Of a stretch of DNA of 64,000 bases, positions 36,000 to 45,373 are shown piece after piece. Numbering within the stretch: position 1 is the stretch's first letter; each line of letters opens with the position of its first letter. Below the pieces are notes generated by a model that was given only the letters and a program-made list of their open reading frames with translations, searched no databases and was not told the DNA's origin. The translations under genes were made by a program, and so were the position numbers. This DNA is from Novipirellula caenicola (GTDB taxonomy: Bacteria > Planctomycetota > Planctomycetia > Pirellulales > Pirellulaceae), in NCBI RefSeq assembly GCF_039545035.1, contig NZ_BAABRO010000006.1:248001-312000 (forward strand), written 5' to 3'.

Positions 36000-36128
36000 C
36001 CACACATTTTCCTGCCCAACTAAAGAACCAACGATGCCATCGGCGATACAACGCCGCTGTTCTTTCGTCACTTACTTCCACCGTGCTTCGTCAGCGCCGC
36101 CATCGCGGCGGGCAGGAATATGGGAGGG

Positions 36129-36179
36129 GCAGGAAAATGAAGAACGCTCAATCATCCTGCGGTATCCGATCTTTTTGCC
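36129..36179. repeat. 51-base direct repeat, copy B
   Basis: Copy B carries GAACGCTCAATCATCCTGCG followed by GTATCCGATCTTTTTGCC. The central 22 bases are identical to copy A. The motif GGGGCAGGAAAATG at its left edge is also partly present near copy A. Confidence 0.75.
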
Positions 36180-36696
36180 AAAAATAATCCCCACCGACGC
36201 CGCTGGTCCGTCGTCTCAAGTTTTCATCACAATCGATCAGCGCCACCAAGTTGACCAATTGAAAACCGCTTCCGCATTTCAAAATGCGGACACGGGTGCA
36301 TTGGGTTGATGCATTCGCTTGGCATGGCCGGTTACCGAATTGGCGTCGATCGGCTGCCAGTAGCAAAGACGGTGAGCGAAGCTACGAGGTCCCCGCGTTG
36401 CTCACGTAATTGAAGATACGGGTGTGGACAACCATCCTATAGCCGAACCAGTAGGAAACGATTGGCGTCCAGGCGAGATAATTCCAGTAGGATTGAGCTA
36501 ATTATACTAGAATATGGCATATGACACTCGCTATTTCTGCGGTTACGGCGACGTAAGACCGTTACAACCCGAATAAAGTCGCAGAAAATGATGTTAATAT
36601 CGTCTTTTGCCTTTATGGCTTCGAGTTCTCGATCCCAAGCCACAATTGATCTGAAAGAGTTTAAAGTATAAGGAACCACCCTCTGGAGAGTTTGCT

Positions 36697-38073
36697 ATGC
36701 CCGGTCCAATTGGTTTTTGCCGCTTGAAGGTTACCGGTCTATTGGCGACTCGACTGGGTTGCGTGTCCGCTTTTCTCTTTCTGCTCGTCAACGACGCATT
36801 GGTCTCGGGCGTCGAGATCGCACCCACATCGACTTCGGCGGCCGGCAGTACACGCAATGCGTCTGTGCCGGAATCCTCGCTGCGTGCGAGCGTTTCAAAA
36901 GGAACCGCTGCGATTAGTTCGGTGCATCCGCTTGGATCTTCATTGGCGACCACCACCTTTGAATCGCTGGATCAATCGGTCCAAATCGATAGTGATTTTT
37001 GTGGAGGACGTTTGAACGAGTGTTTTGAAATTACACCCACTCGATTCCAATTGGTGGTGCGTCCCGAACGCAAACCGATCAACAATAGCGCATGGTATGC
37101 GTTCCGGATTCGTTCGCATACACCGAAAAGCATTAAGGTGCACCTGAGTTATCAAGGGGGCACGCATCGATACACGCCGCGAATCAGTAACGATGGGGTC
37201 GTGTGGCGTGATGGGCAACACCTTGTGTCGTCGGTGCATCCCAGTGGATGCGAGGTGGTGTTGCAGATGGATGTGGGCCCCGACGTGTTGTGGGTCTCGG
37301 CGCAAGAGTTGATTTCCAACGCAGACACCGAGCGATGGACCGACGAATTGGCGATGCTTCCACACGTCACCCGCTCAGTGTGTGGAACCAGCGTTCAGGG
37401 GCGACCGATTTCCAAATTGGTCATCGGCGATCCGCAAGCGGAATCGCCCGGTTACGTCTTTATCATGGGACGGCTGCATCCACCGGAAACCACCGGTGCG
37501 ATTGGGTTGATGCGGTTTGCCGAGTCGATCGCAGCGGACAGCGAGTTGACGGAGCAGTTTCGCCGCTCGTTCCACGTAGTCGTCGTGCCCAATGCAAATC
37601 CCGACGGAGTGGAGTTAGGGCGATGGCGATGCAACGCCAACAGTGTCGATTTGAACCGTGATTGGGGACTGTTCCGACAGCCGGAAACCCGCGTGTTGCG
37701 GCAAGAGCTGTTGGATCTGAAAACGCGTGGTCGCGAATCGCTGTACCTTGTGCTCGATTTTCATTCGACGTACGAAGACGTGTTTTATTTGACCGAAGAC
37801 GTTGATGATGCGTTTCCTAAGAATTTCACCGCAACCTGGTTGAATCGATTCGATCAACGATTGCCCTCGTATGAGGTGAATCTCGACAAAACACACAATT
37901 CCAAACGAACGACCTCGAAAGCCTGGGTCGATCGGGTGCTCAATGTCGCCGCGGTCACTTACGAGTTTGGTGACAATACCGATCGTGATGAGATCGCCCG
38001 TTTGTCGCAAATCAGCGCCGAGGAAATGATGCGAACGCTGCTCAGTTATCGCGAGCGTGATCGCTCGTTCTAA
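36697..38073 (+). CDS. Exported M14-family zinc carboxypeptidase
   Basis: 458 aa. Hydrophobic N-terminal segment ~16-36 (signal or anchor), Ser/Thr-rich linker, then a beta-sandwich region (~90-215) as in cytosolic-carboxypeptidase-like M14 proteins. The catalytic domain ~220-455 has zinc ligands in GRLHPPET (His...Glu) and DFHST (His), the NPDG turn, DLNRDW (substrate Arg region) and the catalytic Glu in TYEFGDNTDR. GGAGAG lies six bases before the ATG. The family removes C-terminal residues from peptides. Its stop overlaps by four bases the stop of the convergent metallophosphoesterase gene. Confidence 0.82.
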   Translation: MPGPIGFCRLKVTGLLATRLGCVSAFLFLLVNDALVSGVEIAPTSTSAAGSTRNASVPESSLRASVSKGTAAISSVHPLGSSLATTTFESLDQSVQIDSDFCGGRLNECFEITPTRFQLVVRPERKPINNSAWYAFRIRSHTPKSIKVHLSYQGGTHRYTPRISNDGVVWRDGQHLVSSVHPSGCEVVLQMDVGPDVLWVSAQELISNADTERWTDELAMLPHVTRSVCGTSVQGRPISKLVIGDPQAESPGYVFIMGRLHPPETTGAIGLMRFAESIAADSELTEQFRRSFHVVVVPNANPDGVELGRWRCNANSVDLNRDWGLFRQPETRVLRQELLDLKTRGRESLYLVLDFHSTYEDVFYLTEDVDDAFPKNFTATWLNRFDQRLPSYEVNLDKTHNSKRTTSKAWVDRVLNVAAVTYEFGDNTDRDEIARLSQISAEEMMRTLLSYRERDRSF

Positions 38074-38828
38074 CGGCCTTCGCGTAACCGGTAGCCCAGA
38101 AAATTATCTAGCTCGGGTTCCGCTTCAATCTCTTTGACCGTTTCTTCGATGTCGTATTCGACACGGCGAAATTCAACCGCTTGTTCGTCGTACAGCACGT
38201 AGCAGCTTCGCGGATCGCCGTCACGCGGTTGGCCTACACTACCGACGTTGATCATCAAACGTTGGGATTTGTCGGTGACCGAATAGCCGCCGGCCAATTC
38301 CATTGGCCGGATGAACCGCATGTCAGGGGTAAAAATGCCCGGCACGTGAGTGTGCCCTTGGAAACAGAGGTGCGGGATCATGGAAAATAGCTTTTCCATT
38401 TTCTTGCCGTTCTGAGTGTCCTCGGGAAAGACGTACTCGTTGGTGGGGCTGCGAGGCGACCCGTGCACAAACAACACGCCCCCTTCGCGGACGGTGCGAG
38501 GCAGTTTGCACAGGAATTCCATTCGCCGTCGGCTTGCTTCGGGCCCGTCGCGGCCGCATTCCAGTTGAGCACGGGTCCAAAAGATTGCCTGTTCGGCGGC
38601 GACATTGAACCCCTCGGGGTCGAACAACGCACTGCTGTCGTGGTTGCCCAGCACACAAAAATCGAACTCGATCGCTTGGTCCAAGCATGCACAGGGTTGA
38701 GGACCATAACCCACGACGTCGCCGAGACACACGATGCGATCCACATTGAGGGATTGAACATCGGCAAGGACCGCTCGCAAAGCGGCAAGGTTACCGTGGA
38801 TGTCACTAAGAATGGCGGTCCGGGTCAA
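38070..38828 (-). CDS. Metallophosphoesterase (paralogue 1)
   Basis: 252-aa calcineurin-type phosphoesterase, cytoplasmic. Metal motifs in order: LSDIHGN (8-14), CLGDVVGYGPQP, LGNHD, FVHGSPRSPTNEYVFPED and GHTHVPG. It starts with TTG at 38828, giving MTRTAILSDIHGN. Relatives act on nucleotides, phosphodiesters or phosphoproteins; the substrate is unknown. About half its residues match the neighbour at 38928-39686, and both end in an LGxRLxxGR tail, so the pair arose by tandem duplication. Confidence 0.88.
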   Translation of the reverse strand: MTRTAILSDIHGNLAALRAVLADVQSLNVDRIVCLGDVVGYGPQPCACLDQAIEFDFCVLGNHDSSALFDPEGFNVAAEQAIFWTRAQLECGRDGPEASRRRMEFLCKLPRTVREGGVLFVHGSPRSPTNEYVFPEDTQNGKKMEKLFSMIPHLCFQGHTHVPGIFTPDMRFIRPMELAGGYSVTDKSQRLMINVGSVGQPRDGDPRSCYVLYDEQAVEFRRVEYDIEETVKEIEAEPELDNFLGYRLREGR

Positions 38829-38927
38829 TTTAAAAACTCGAGTTGAAAACGAAAGAAACGGTCTGGCCAGCTAAGCATAATCGTCATCTTAACCCTAAAA
38901 CCGATTTCGCGTCACCTAGAAGGCTTT

Positions 38928-39686
38928 CTATCGCCCGTGCTTCAGCCGATCACCCAATGCGTCAGACAAATCGGGAATCGCATAGATCTTGTTCGCCGTG
39001 ACGTCACGATCGTAATCAACTCGCCGGTAGGTCACTGTTTTCGCCTCGCTATCGAGGATCGCATAACACGCTCGGTTGTCCTCGTCACGCGGTTGGCCGA
39101 CGCTGCCCACGTTGATCAGCGCTTTGTTGGTGCCGATGTGGTAAACGTACTCGCATTCCTCGGGCGAAACGAACTCGCACTCGGTGGTGAAGATGCCTGG
39201 CAAATGGGTGTGTCCCATAAAGCAGACATGTTCGATTTTTGCGAACAGCATCTCCATTTTGCGTTGGTTGAAAATGTCTTCGGGAAAGACATATTCGTTG
39301 GTGGGGTCGCGGGGCGATCCATGGACGAAACGAAATTCGCCTTCATCGATTTGCCGCGGCAATTCACCCAAAAAATCCCATCGTGTATTGATCTGTTGGG
39401 CGGAACCCGGCCCGTTGTCCAATTGGTCACGCGTCCAATAGATCGCCTGAAGCGCCATCGGGTTGAACCCCTCGGGGTCAAATAACGCTGCCTGATCGTG
39501 GTTGCCAAGGATGGTCGAATGACAGCTCTTCATGACCAAATCGAGACATTCGCACGGATTGGGGCCGTAGCCAATGATGTCGCCAAGACAGTAAATCTCG
39601 TCGACAGGAATCGTCTTGATATCAGCCAACACTGCGTTCAGTGCTTCAAGATTTCCGTGAATGTCACTGATCAGCGCGCGTTTCAC
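38928..39686 (-). CDS. Metallophosphoesterase (paralogue 2)
   Basis: 252 aa, same length and motif order as paralogue 1: LISDIHGN, CLGDIIGYGPNP, LGNHDQAALFDPEGFNP, FVHGSPRDPTNEYVFPED and GHTHLPG, ending LGDRLKHGR. Start GTG at 39684-39686. It precedes paralogue 1 by 99 bases on the same strand, so the two may be co-transcribed. Residue differences between motifs (e.g. the segment after DEGEFRF) suggest divergence of substrate or control. Confidence 0.88.
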   Translation of the reverse strand: MKRALISDIHGNLEALNAVLADIKTIPVDEIYCLGDIIGYGPNPCECLDLVMKSCHSTILGNHDQAALFDPEGFNPMALQAIYWTRDQLDNGPGSAQQINTRWDFLGELPRQIDEGEFRFVHGSPRDPTNEYVFPEDIFNQRKMEMLFAKIEHVCFMGHTHLPGIFTTECEFVSPEECEYVYHIGTNKALINVGSVGQPRDEDNRACYAILDSEAKTVTYRRVDYDRDVTANKIYAIPDLSDALGDRLKHGR

Positions 39687-40057
39687 TAAATGACTCGGTG
39701 GTGGAAAGCAATGGAATCGGAAAGACGTTTACGTGCACGGAAATTCAGTGATCCAAGGTCTCGTCGCGGAGATCCGATCACCCTTCCTCTCACATTCGCC
39801 CCTTTGTGCAACAATTTGGATGCGAAGGCCAAGGCCGAAGTGTAGTTTAATGCGTTTTTTTTGGGCAATCCCATCAATTTCGCTTCTCGCAAAATTTCCA
39901 AACCCGCAGGGCCGTTCGGTCCGGCATTATCAAGTTTACCGAATCGGCTACATTGTGGGGATCATAGGCTCGGAAGCGGGACGCCATTTCGTCCATCTTT
40001 GGCTTGCCGTTAGCCCAAAATCGCAATCTCACTCGGTTCACGAACGTATCACAACCC
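39687..40057. other. Divergent intergenic region
   Basis: 371 bases between paralogue 2 (minus) and tsaB (plus). An eight-T run lies near 39853-39860. No gene or clear promoter was recognised. Confidence 0.4.
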
Positions 40058-40810
40058 ATGACAGCTGGAATTTCTCGTGAATTGCCGATTCAATTGGCTA
40101 TCGAAACCACGGGGCGGACCGGCTCGGCGGTGCTGATGTGCGGCGACCAAGTGTTGCGGCAAGGGCGGATGGGTGAGCAAATACGCACGGCCGCCGCCAT
40201 CGGCCCCTGTCTCGATGAATTGCTGTCATGGTGCCGCAGCGAGAAAAAAACGATCGATTTTATTTCGGTCGCCGCCGGCCCTGGCTCCTTTACCGGGCTT
40301 CGCATCGGGGTCACGGCAGCAAAGATGTTCAGTTACGCCATGAAATTGCCGCTGGTGGCCGTTGATTCCTTGGCGTCGGTCGCGGCCGTGGTGTTTTGCG
40401 AAAACCCCAATCTGCAAACGCTGCGAGTCGGTTTGGATGCCTATCGAGGCCAGGTGTTTACCGGCCACTTGCACCGCAGCGACGTCTTGCCACCGCTCGA
40501 CGCGATCCCCGCCGCGTGGACCCCCGTGCCATCGTCGGTCGAAATCGTCAGTGCCGAACAGTGGACCACGATCCTGGCGTCGCTCCACGAAGCGCAGGGA
40601 CAACCCACGCAAGAAGTGGTCGCGGGCGATGCCAAACCGTTTGCCAAGTTCAGCGGAACGTTGTTGACTCGCTGCCAACCGGATGCATTTGGCGTCGGGT
40701 TGGTCGCACTGCGAGCCGCGAAGCAGTCGATCTTTACCGACCCGATGGCCTTGGTGCCCCGCTACCTCCGGCCCAGCGCTGCTGAAGAAAAGGCACAGAC
40801 GCAGGAGTAA
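40058..40810 (+). CDS. tsaB: tRNA threonylcarbamoyladenosine biosynthesis protein TsaB
   Basis: 250-aa ASKHA-fold protein that partners TsaD (and TsaE) in making the t6A37 tRNA modification. Visible: AIETTGRTGSAVLMCGDQV at the N terminus, SVAAGPGSFTGLRIGVTAAK (the hallmark GPGSFTGLRIG loop) and LGLDAYRGQ-like VGLDAYRGQVF. The C terminus ends PRYLRPSAAEE, as in many TsaB. ATG 40058 chosen over a TTG at 40004; no strong ribosome site at either. It is not next to tsaD here. Confidence 0.92.
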   Translation: MTAGISRELPIQLAIETTGRTGSAVLMCGDQVLRQGRMGEQIRTAAAIGPCLDELLSWCRSEKKTIDFISVAAGPGSFTGLRIGVTAAKMFSYAMKLPLVAVDSLASVAAVVFCENPNLQTLRVGLDAYRGQVFTGHLHRSDVLPPLDAIPAAWTPVPSSVEIVSAEQWTTILASLHEAQGQPTQEVVAGDAKPFAKFSGTLLTRCQPDAFGVGLVALRAAKQSIFTDPMALVPRYLRPSAAEEKAQTQE

Positions 40811-41145
40811 GACGCGCTACTCGCCGCGTGGCGACTGGGAATCCCTTCGGTCTTTCCAAGCTGACGTCCGTGGCTATGGCATGACGTCGGACTTCGTGGA
40901 TGATCACTCACGCATCCGACGAACACAAAAAGCGTCAAAATGGACACGCGACTCGTCGTGTGAATCAGCCACATCCTAACCGTCCCGGACAAACGGCCTG
41001 GACTTGCTCCCAGGCCGGCGAGTGCGGCTGGTCAGATAGGGGGGGCGATTTTCTCTATTGCGTCGACGCAGGATCCTTCCTAATCTCCAAAACGACCTTC
41101 ATAGTCTGAACCCAACCGTTTCCCATCCCGAGATGATGAATTGCC
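40811..41145. other. Intergenic region before the PVC dehydrogenase gene
   Basis: 335 bases without a recognisable gene. A G-run (GGGGGG) lies around 41040. Short ORFs here show no family features. Confidence 0.4.
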
Positions 41146-44100
41146 ATGGAAGGCTACTCTAAATCGTTCGAGCGATCTTGTTTTTTACGGATTGCAACGA
41201 CCCTGTTTGTCGTACTCAGCTGCGGCTCGAGTGCGACGCTATCGGCGGCTGAGGCTCAATGGATTTGGGCTGCCAACACCACCATCGACACTCCCATCGC
41301 GGTCGGTGAAACGTGCTTGTTTCGCAAACCTCTGAATCTAAAAGTTCCTGCGAAGGGACAGATCGAGATCGCGGCCGATGACGAATACGACTTGTACGTC
41401 AACGGACGCAAAATTGGCAGCGGCCAATCCGCACGCCAAATCGATGAATACGACATCAGCGACCACTTAGAAGTGGGCCGCAATATCATCGCCATTCGTG
41501 TCGTCAACACGCACGGCGACAAAGCTGCCTTGGCCGCTCGCGTGTCGGTTCTGCCCGAGGGCACCGATAAATGGTACACCTTCAGCAGCGATGCATCGTG
41601 GCGAACCAGCAGCGATGAAGTGGCCACCTGGGAAACCGTGCTGCACAACGACCGATTGTGGGGCAACGCATCGTCGTTCGGCGAACTTGGCGATACGGTG
41701 CCATGGGATCAAGACGAAGACGTGCAGGTTGCCGAACAGACCGACCAACGCGAACGATTTCAAATTCAACGTGGCTTCGGCGTCCAACGCGTCTTGGATG
41801 ACGAGCAAGTGGGGTCGGTGATCGCGATGACCTTCAACGAGTTTGGTCATATCATTGTCTCGCAAGAAAACGGACCTCTGCTGCTTGTCTTTGATCGCGA
41901 TGAAGACGGGGTTCCCGAGTTCGTGCGAACCTATTGTGACAAAGTCAAATCGTGCCAGGGGATCTTGGCACTGAACGGCGAAGTCTTTGTGACCGGCGAT
42001 GGCCCCGACGGGCATGCGCTGTATCGATTGACCGATGTGGACCGCAATGGTTCGCTGGAAAAAGTCCGTGCGATTGTCAAATTCAAAGGTGCTGCCGGAG
42101 AACACGGAGCCCACGGATTGCAACTTGGTCCCGATGGCATGATTTACGTGACTTTGGGCAGCCACACGCATGCGATCGGAAAAACCGGGCCTGGCGAAAC
42201 GTACGATGATGCTTACGAAGGCGATATTCTGCCGCGTTACGAAGACCCCAGCGGTCATGCCGTGGGCGTCAAAGCACCCGGCGGAACGATCATTCGTACC
42301 AACATTGATGGTTCGATCGTCGAACGTGTCGCCGGTGGAACTCGCAATGTTTACGATCTAGCCTTCCACTCGTCCGGTCACATGTTCGTTCATGATTCCG
42401 ATATGGAAGCTGACATCGGTACGGCTTGGTATCGTCCAACCGCGCTGTTTGATGTGACCGAAGGCGCTGAATTCGGCTGGCGTACCGGATGGGCGAAATG
42501 GCCAGAACACTTCGTTGATCGATTGCCCAACTTGCTAGACACCGGTCGGGGCAGCCCCACCGGCGCGATCAGCTATGAACATTACATGTATCCGGTCCGT
42601 TATCAGAACACGCTGTTTTTGGCGGATTGGTCCGAAGGCCGAATTTTGAATGTGCGGCTAAAGAAACGCGGTTCGGGCTTTATCGCCGATAGCGAAGTGT
42701 TTCTCAAAGGCCAACCGCTGAACGTCACCGATTTGGACGTTGGGCCCGATGGCGGACTGTACTTCAGCACCGGCGGCCGTGGCACGTCGGGCGGCGTGTA
42801 CCGCGTCGTCTACAAAGGCCAAATTCCCGAGCGAATGAAACATCTCGGCAGCGGGATCGCTGCCGCCGTCCGCCAACCCCAGATCGGTTCGGCATGGGCG
42901 CGTCAAGAAATCGCTTCGATCAAACGCGAACTCGGCAGCGAATGGGGACAATTGGTTGCCGGAGTCGCCTATAGCGATGACAACCCACCCCATTACCGCG
43001 TGCGTGCACTCGATTTGATGGAATTGTTTGGCCCGGTTCCCAACGAAGAATTGATCATGGAACTGAGCCGTTCGCCCAACGAGGCAGTACGAGCACGTGC
43101 GGCCGCCGTGATGGGAATGCACCCGAGTGCCAAAACCGGTCCACGGCTTAGCGAGATGCTGAGCGATCCCGATCCCGCCGTTCAGCGGGCGGTGTGCGAG
43201 GCAATGTTGCGTAGCGACAAGATGCCCGAAACCGTCGATCCTATTTTCGAATTGTTGTCGTCCGAAGATCGCACGTTGGCGTTCACCGCTCGTCGTGTCC
43301 TCGAACAAATGCATTTGGGCATGTGGCGCGAGGAAGTGCTGACAAATGACGACACCCGAATTTCGGTGCTAGGCATGTTGGCGTTGATGAACGCCGACCC
43401 CACCGAGGCCAATGCGATCGAAGTGTTGGCACGGATTAGCGAAATGATGACCGGATTTTTAAGTGACGCCGACTTTGCGGATGCACTGCGTGTCGCTGAA
43501 GTTGCCCTGCACCGTGGCATAGTACCCCCGGCAAAGGTCACCGCGTTTCGCGACCAAATCGCCGAAGAATTCCCTGCTGGCGATAACCGGATGAATCACT
43601 CGCTGATTCGTTTGGCCAGCTACTTGGGAGCCGAGCAGGTTGCCGACCGCGCGTTGGCGTTCATCGAATCCGATGCACCGACCGAGGACCGATCGTTGGT
43701 AGCGATGTGTCTGCAATTCTTGGCAAAGGATTGGGATGCCGAGCAACGCTTCCGAATTTTGAAGTATTACGAGAATGCTGCGGGCCAGGCGACCGCCGGA
43801 TCGCTGTCGATGTATCTGGCGAATGTCACCAAGGATTTCGCGCAATCGCTTTCCGATGAAGACGTCGCGGCGATTTTGGAACAGGGCAGTGTTTGGCGGA
43901 ACGCTGCGTTGGCCGCTATCTACAAATTGCCTCGTCCAATCGACAAAGATACCGCGAACACCTTGATCGAACTTGACCGCAAATTGGTGCAAGAACCCCA
44001 GCACGGTGACGTCGAACGACGGTTGCGAACCGGGATCACCGCGATGTTAGCAACATGTAGCGATCAAAGTGCGGGTGATTACCTACGGTCGGTTTGGCGG

Positions 44101-44967
44101 AGCGAACCGGATCGACGCAGCATCGTTGCGATGGCGCTGGCCCAAGATCCCGACGGCGAAAACTGGGACTACCTGGTTCGCAGTTTGAATATCTTGGACG
44201 ATCAAACCTCCGGCGAAGTCCTCTCGGCACTCAAATCGGTTGCCATTGCGACCGACGATCCCATGGCGCTTCGTCAATTAATCTTGCTAGGAGTTCGTGC
44301 ACAAGAAAACGGACAAGGGTTCGAAGCGGTCGAGCAATTGCTTGAGCACTGGACCGGGATGCAGCGACCCGAAGGAGCGAAGATGTCGATGGCACCTTGG
44401 CAAAAATGGTTCGCCAAAACCTATCCTGATCGCCCCGAGGCCGTTCTGCCCAACGCGGACGATTCTCGCTGGGATCTCGATCAACTGTTGACCTATCTGG
44501 AAAGCGATACCGGCAGCTATGGCGATTCGTCGCATGGCCGCGAAGTGTTCGTTAAGAGCCGATGTGATCAATGTCATCGCCAAGGCAGCACCGGCAAAGC
44601 GATCGGTCCCGATCTGACCTCGGTCGCTCGGCGGTTCACCAAGCGAGAGATCTTGGAATCGATCCTGTATCCCGCTCATATCGTCAGCGATCAATACGCC
44701 AGCAAGAAGGTGCTGACGTTGGACGGCAAGATCCTTGTCGGTTTGGTGACCACACAAAGCGATGGGACATTGTTGGTGCGTGACAGCAACAATCGCATCT
44801 CGAGTGTCGAAGAATCGCAAGTTGATCAGATTCTGCCAAGCACCAGCAGCATCATGCCAAGCGGATTGCTGGACGATTTAAGTCTGAAAGAGATCGGGGA
44901 CTTGATGAGTTACATGGGAGTGATCCCCGAGCTCGAAGTCGCCAGCAAAGAAGACAATCTTCGCTAA
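41146..44967 (+). CDS. PVC-type membrane-bound dehydrogenase with HEAT repeats and c-type haem domain
   Basis: 1273-aa exported protein. Signal peptide ~1-35. Residues ~36-150 form a galactose-binding-like beta domain (DDEYDLYVNGRKIG). Residues ~210-560 form a six-bladed propeller of the sugar/sorbosone dehydrogenase type typical of planctomycetes (GEHGAHGLQLGPDGMIYVTLG, GGTRNVYDLAFHSSGHMFVH, FLADWSEGRI). About 580-1090 is HEAT-like helical repeats (NEAVRARAAAVMGMHPSA). The C-terminal haem domain has CDQCH (1140-1144) and the conserved IGPDLTSVARRF...ILYPAHIVSDQY. Probably oxidises a sugar or other periplasmic substrate; the actual substrate is unknown. Confidence 0.88.
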   Translation: MEGYSKSFERSCFLRIATTLFVVLSCGSSATLSAAEAQWIWAANTTIDTPIAVGETCLFRKPLNLKVPAKGQIEIAADDEYDLYVNGRKIGSGQSARQIDEYDISDHLEVGRNIIAIRVVNTHGDKAALAARVSVLPEGTDKWYTFSSDASWRTSSDEVATWETVLHNDRLWGNASSFGELGDTVPWDQDEDVQVAEQTDQRERFQIQRGFGVQRVLDDEQVGSVIAMTFNEFGHIIVSQENGPLLLVFDRDEDGVPEFVRTYCDKVKSCQGILALNGEVFVTGDGPDGHALYRLTDVDRNGSLEKVRAIVKFKGAAGEHGAHGLQLGPDGMIYVTLGSHTHAIGKTGPGETYDDAYEGDILPRYEDPSGHAVGVKAPGGTIIRTNIDGSIVERVAGGTRNVYDLAFHSSGHMFVHDSDMEADIGTAWYRPTALFDVTEGAEFGWRTGWAKWPEHFVDRLPNLLDTGRGSPTGAISYEHYMYPVRYQNTLFLADWSEGRILNVRLKKRGSGFIADSEVFLKGQPLNVTDLDVGPDGGLYFSTGGRGTSGGVYRVVYKGQIPERMKHLGSGIAAAVRQPQIGSAWARQEIASIKRELGSEWGQLVAGVAYSDDNPPHYRVRALDLMELFGPVPNEELIMELSRSPNEAVRARAAAVMGMHPSAKTGPRLSEMLSDPDPAVQRAVCEAMLRSDKMPETVDPIFELLSSEDRTLAFTARRVLEQMHLGMWREEVLTNDDTRISVLGMLALMNADPTEANAIEVLARISEMMTGFLSDADFADALRVAEVALHRGIVPPAKVTAFRDQIAEEFPAGDNRMNHSLIRLASYLGAEQVADRALAFIESDAPTEDRSLVAMCLQFLAKDWDAEQRFRILKYYENAAGQATAGSLSMYLANVTKDFAQSLSDEDVAAILEQGSVWRNAALAAIYKLPRPIDKDTANTLIELDRKLVQEPQHGDVERRLRTGITAMLATCSDQSAGDYLRSVWRSEPDRRSIVAMALAQDPDGENWDYLVRSLNILDDQTSGEVLSALKSVAIATDDPMALRQLILLGVRAQENGQGFEAVEQLLEHWTGMQRPEGAKMSMAPWQKWFAKTYPDRPEAVLPNADDSRWDLDQLLTYLESDTGSYGDSSHGREVFVKSRCDQCHRQGSTGKAIGPDLTSVARRFTKREILESILYPAHIVSDQYASKKVLTLDGKILVGLVTTQSDGTLLVRDSNNRISSVEESQVDQILPSTSSIMPSGLLDDLSLKEIGDLMSYMGVIPELEVASKEDNLR

Positions 44968-45025
44968 CAGATTGCGTCGACACTTCTAGACGTAGCGAAA
45001 ACTCGCCAAGAGTTTCGGCCCACTT

Positions 45026-45061
45026 AAAAAATCGCCGAAAGCTAGCTTTCGGCGATTTTTT
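45026..45061 (+). terminator. Rho-independent terminator
   Basis: A perfect palindrome with arms around ATCGCCGAAAGC/GCTTTCGGCGAT, flanked by six A and six T. It ends the 41146-44967 transcript and can work in both directions. Confidence 0.9.
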
Positions 45062-45080
45062 CGTTTGTTCCGGCAAATCC

Positions 45081-45340
45081 CAACCCGACGCGTCAGTTTT
45101 GATGTTGCGCGTTTGTATTTTGGGGGCAAAGCCCCGGACGTTTACCTAGCCCAAGCCAACGGGCTGGGACCAAGAAAAACAATAAAGGGAAGGGCCAACG
45201 GCCCGGCCGTTTACTTCAAAACGCGTCAGCGAGGGATCGAATCTCCATATTTTCTCGGTCCCTCGCTGACGCGTCGGGTTGTGATGTCCTGGGGAAAACG
45301 ACAATAGCGCAACTTCAAAACTTACGCGTCGGGTTGTGAA
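45081..45340. repeat. Intergenic repeat cluster with GACGCGTC elements
   Basis: Contains CAACCCGACGCGTCA (45081-45095), a perfect 16-base inverted repeat ACGCGTCAGCGAGGGA (45221-45236) / TCCCTCGCTGACGCGT (45259-45274), and two copies of GCGTCGGGTTGTGA (from 45271 and ~45326). Hairpin-like AGCCCAAGCCAACGGGCT and GGGCCAACGGCCC lie between. No gene is seen in 44968-45373 apart from the terminator. Confidence 0.75.
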
Positions 45341-45373
45341 AGACCCGTAGCCTTAATAGGCGTGTTCCGATCT

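Larger units (their letters stand above)
35885..36696. other. Long intergenic region with repeats
   Basis: 812 bases with no convincing gene. It contains a 51-base direct repeat (separate entries) and, from ~36420 to 36680, a stretch clearly richer in A+T than its surroundings. A weak promoter match for the 36697 gene is TTGATC (36646-36651) and TATAAG (36667-36672), spacing only 15. Confidence 0.5.

Noticed and set aside
36437-36679. 80-codon minus-strand ORF in the A+T-rich gap
   Set aside because: No ribosome site or domain; kept only as part of the unusual-composition note.
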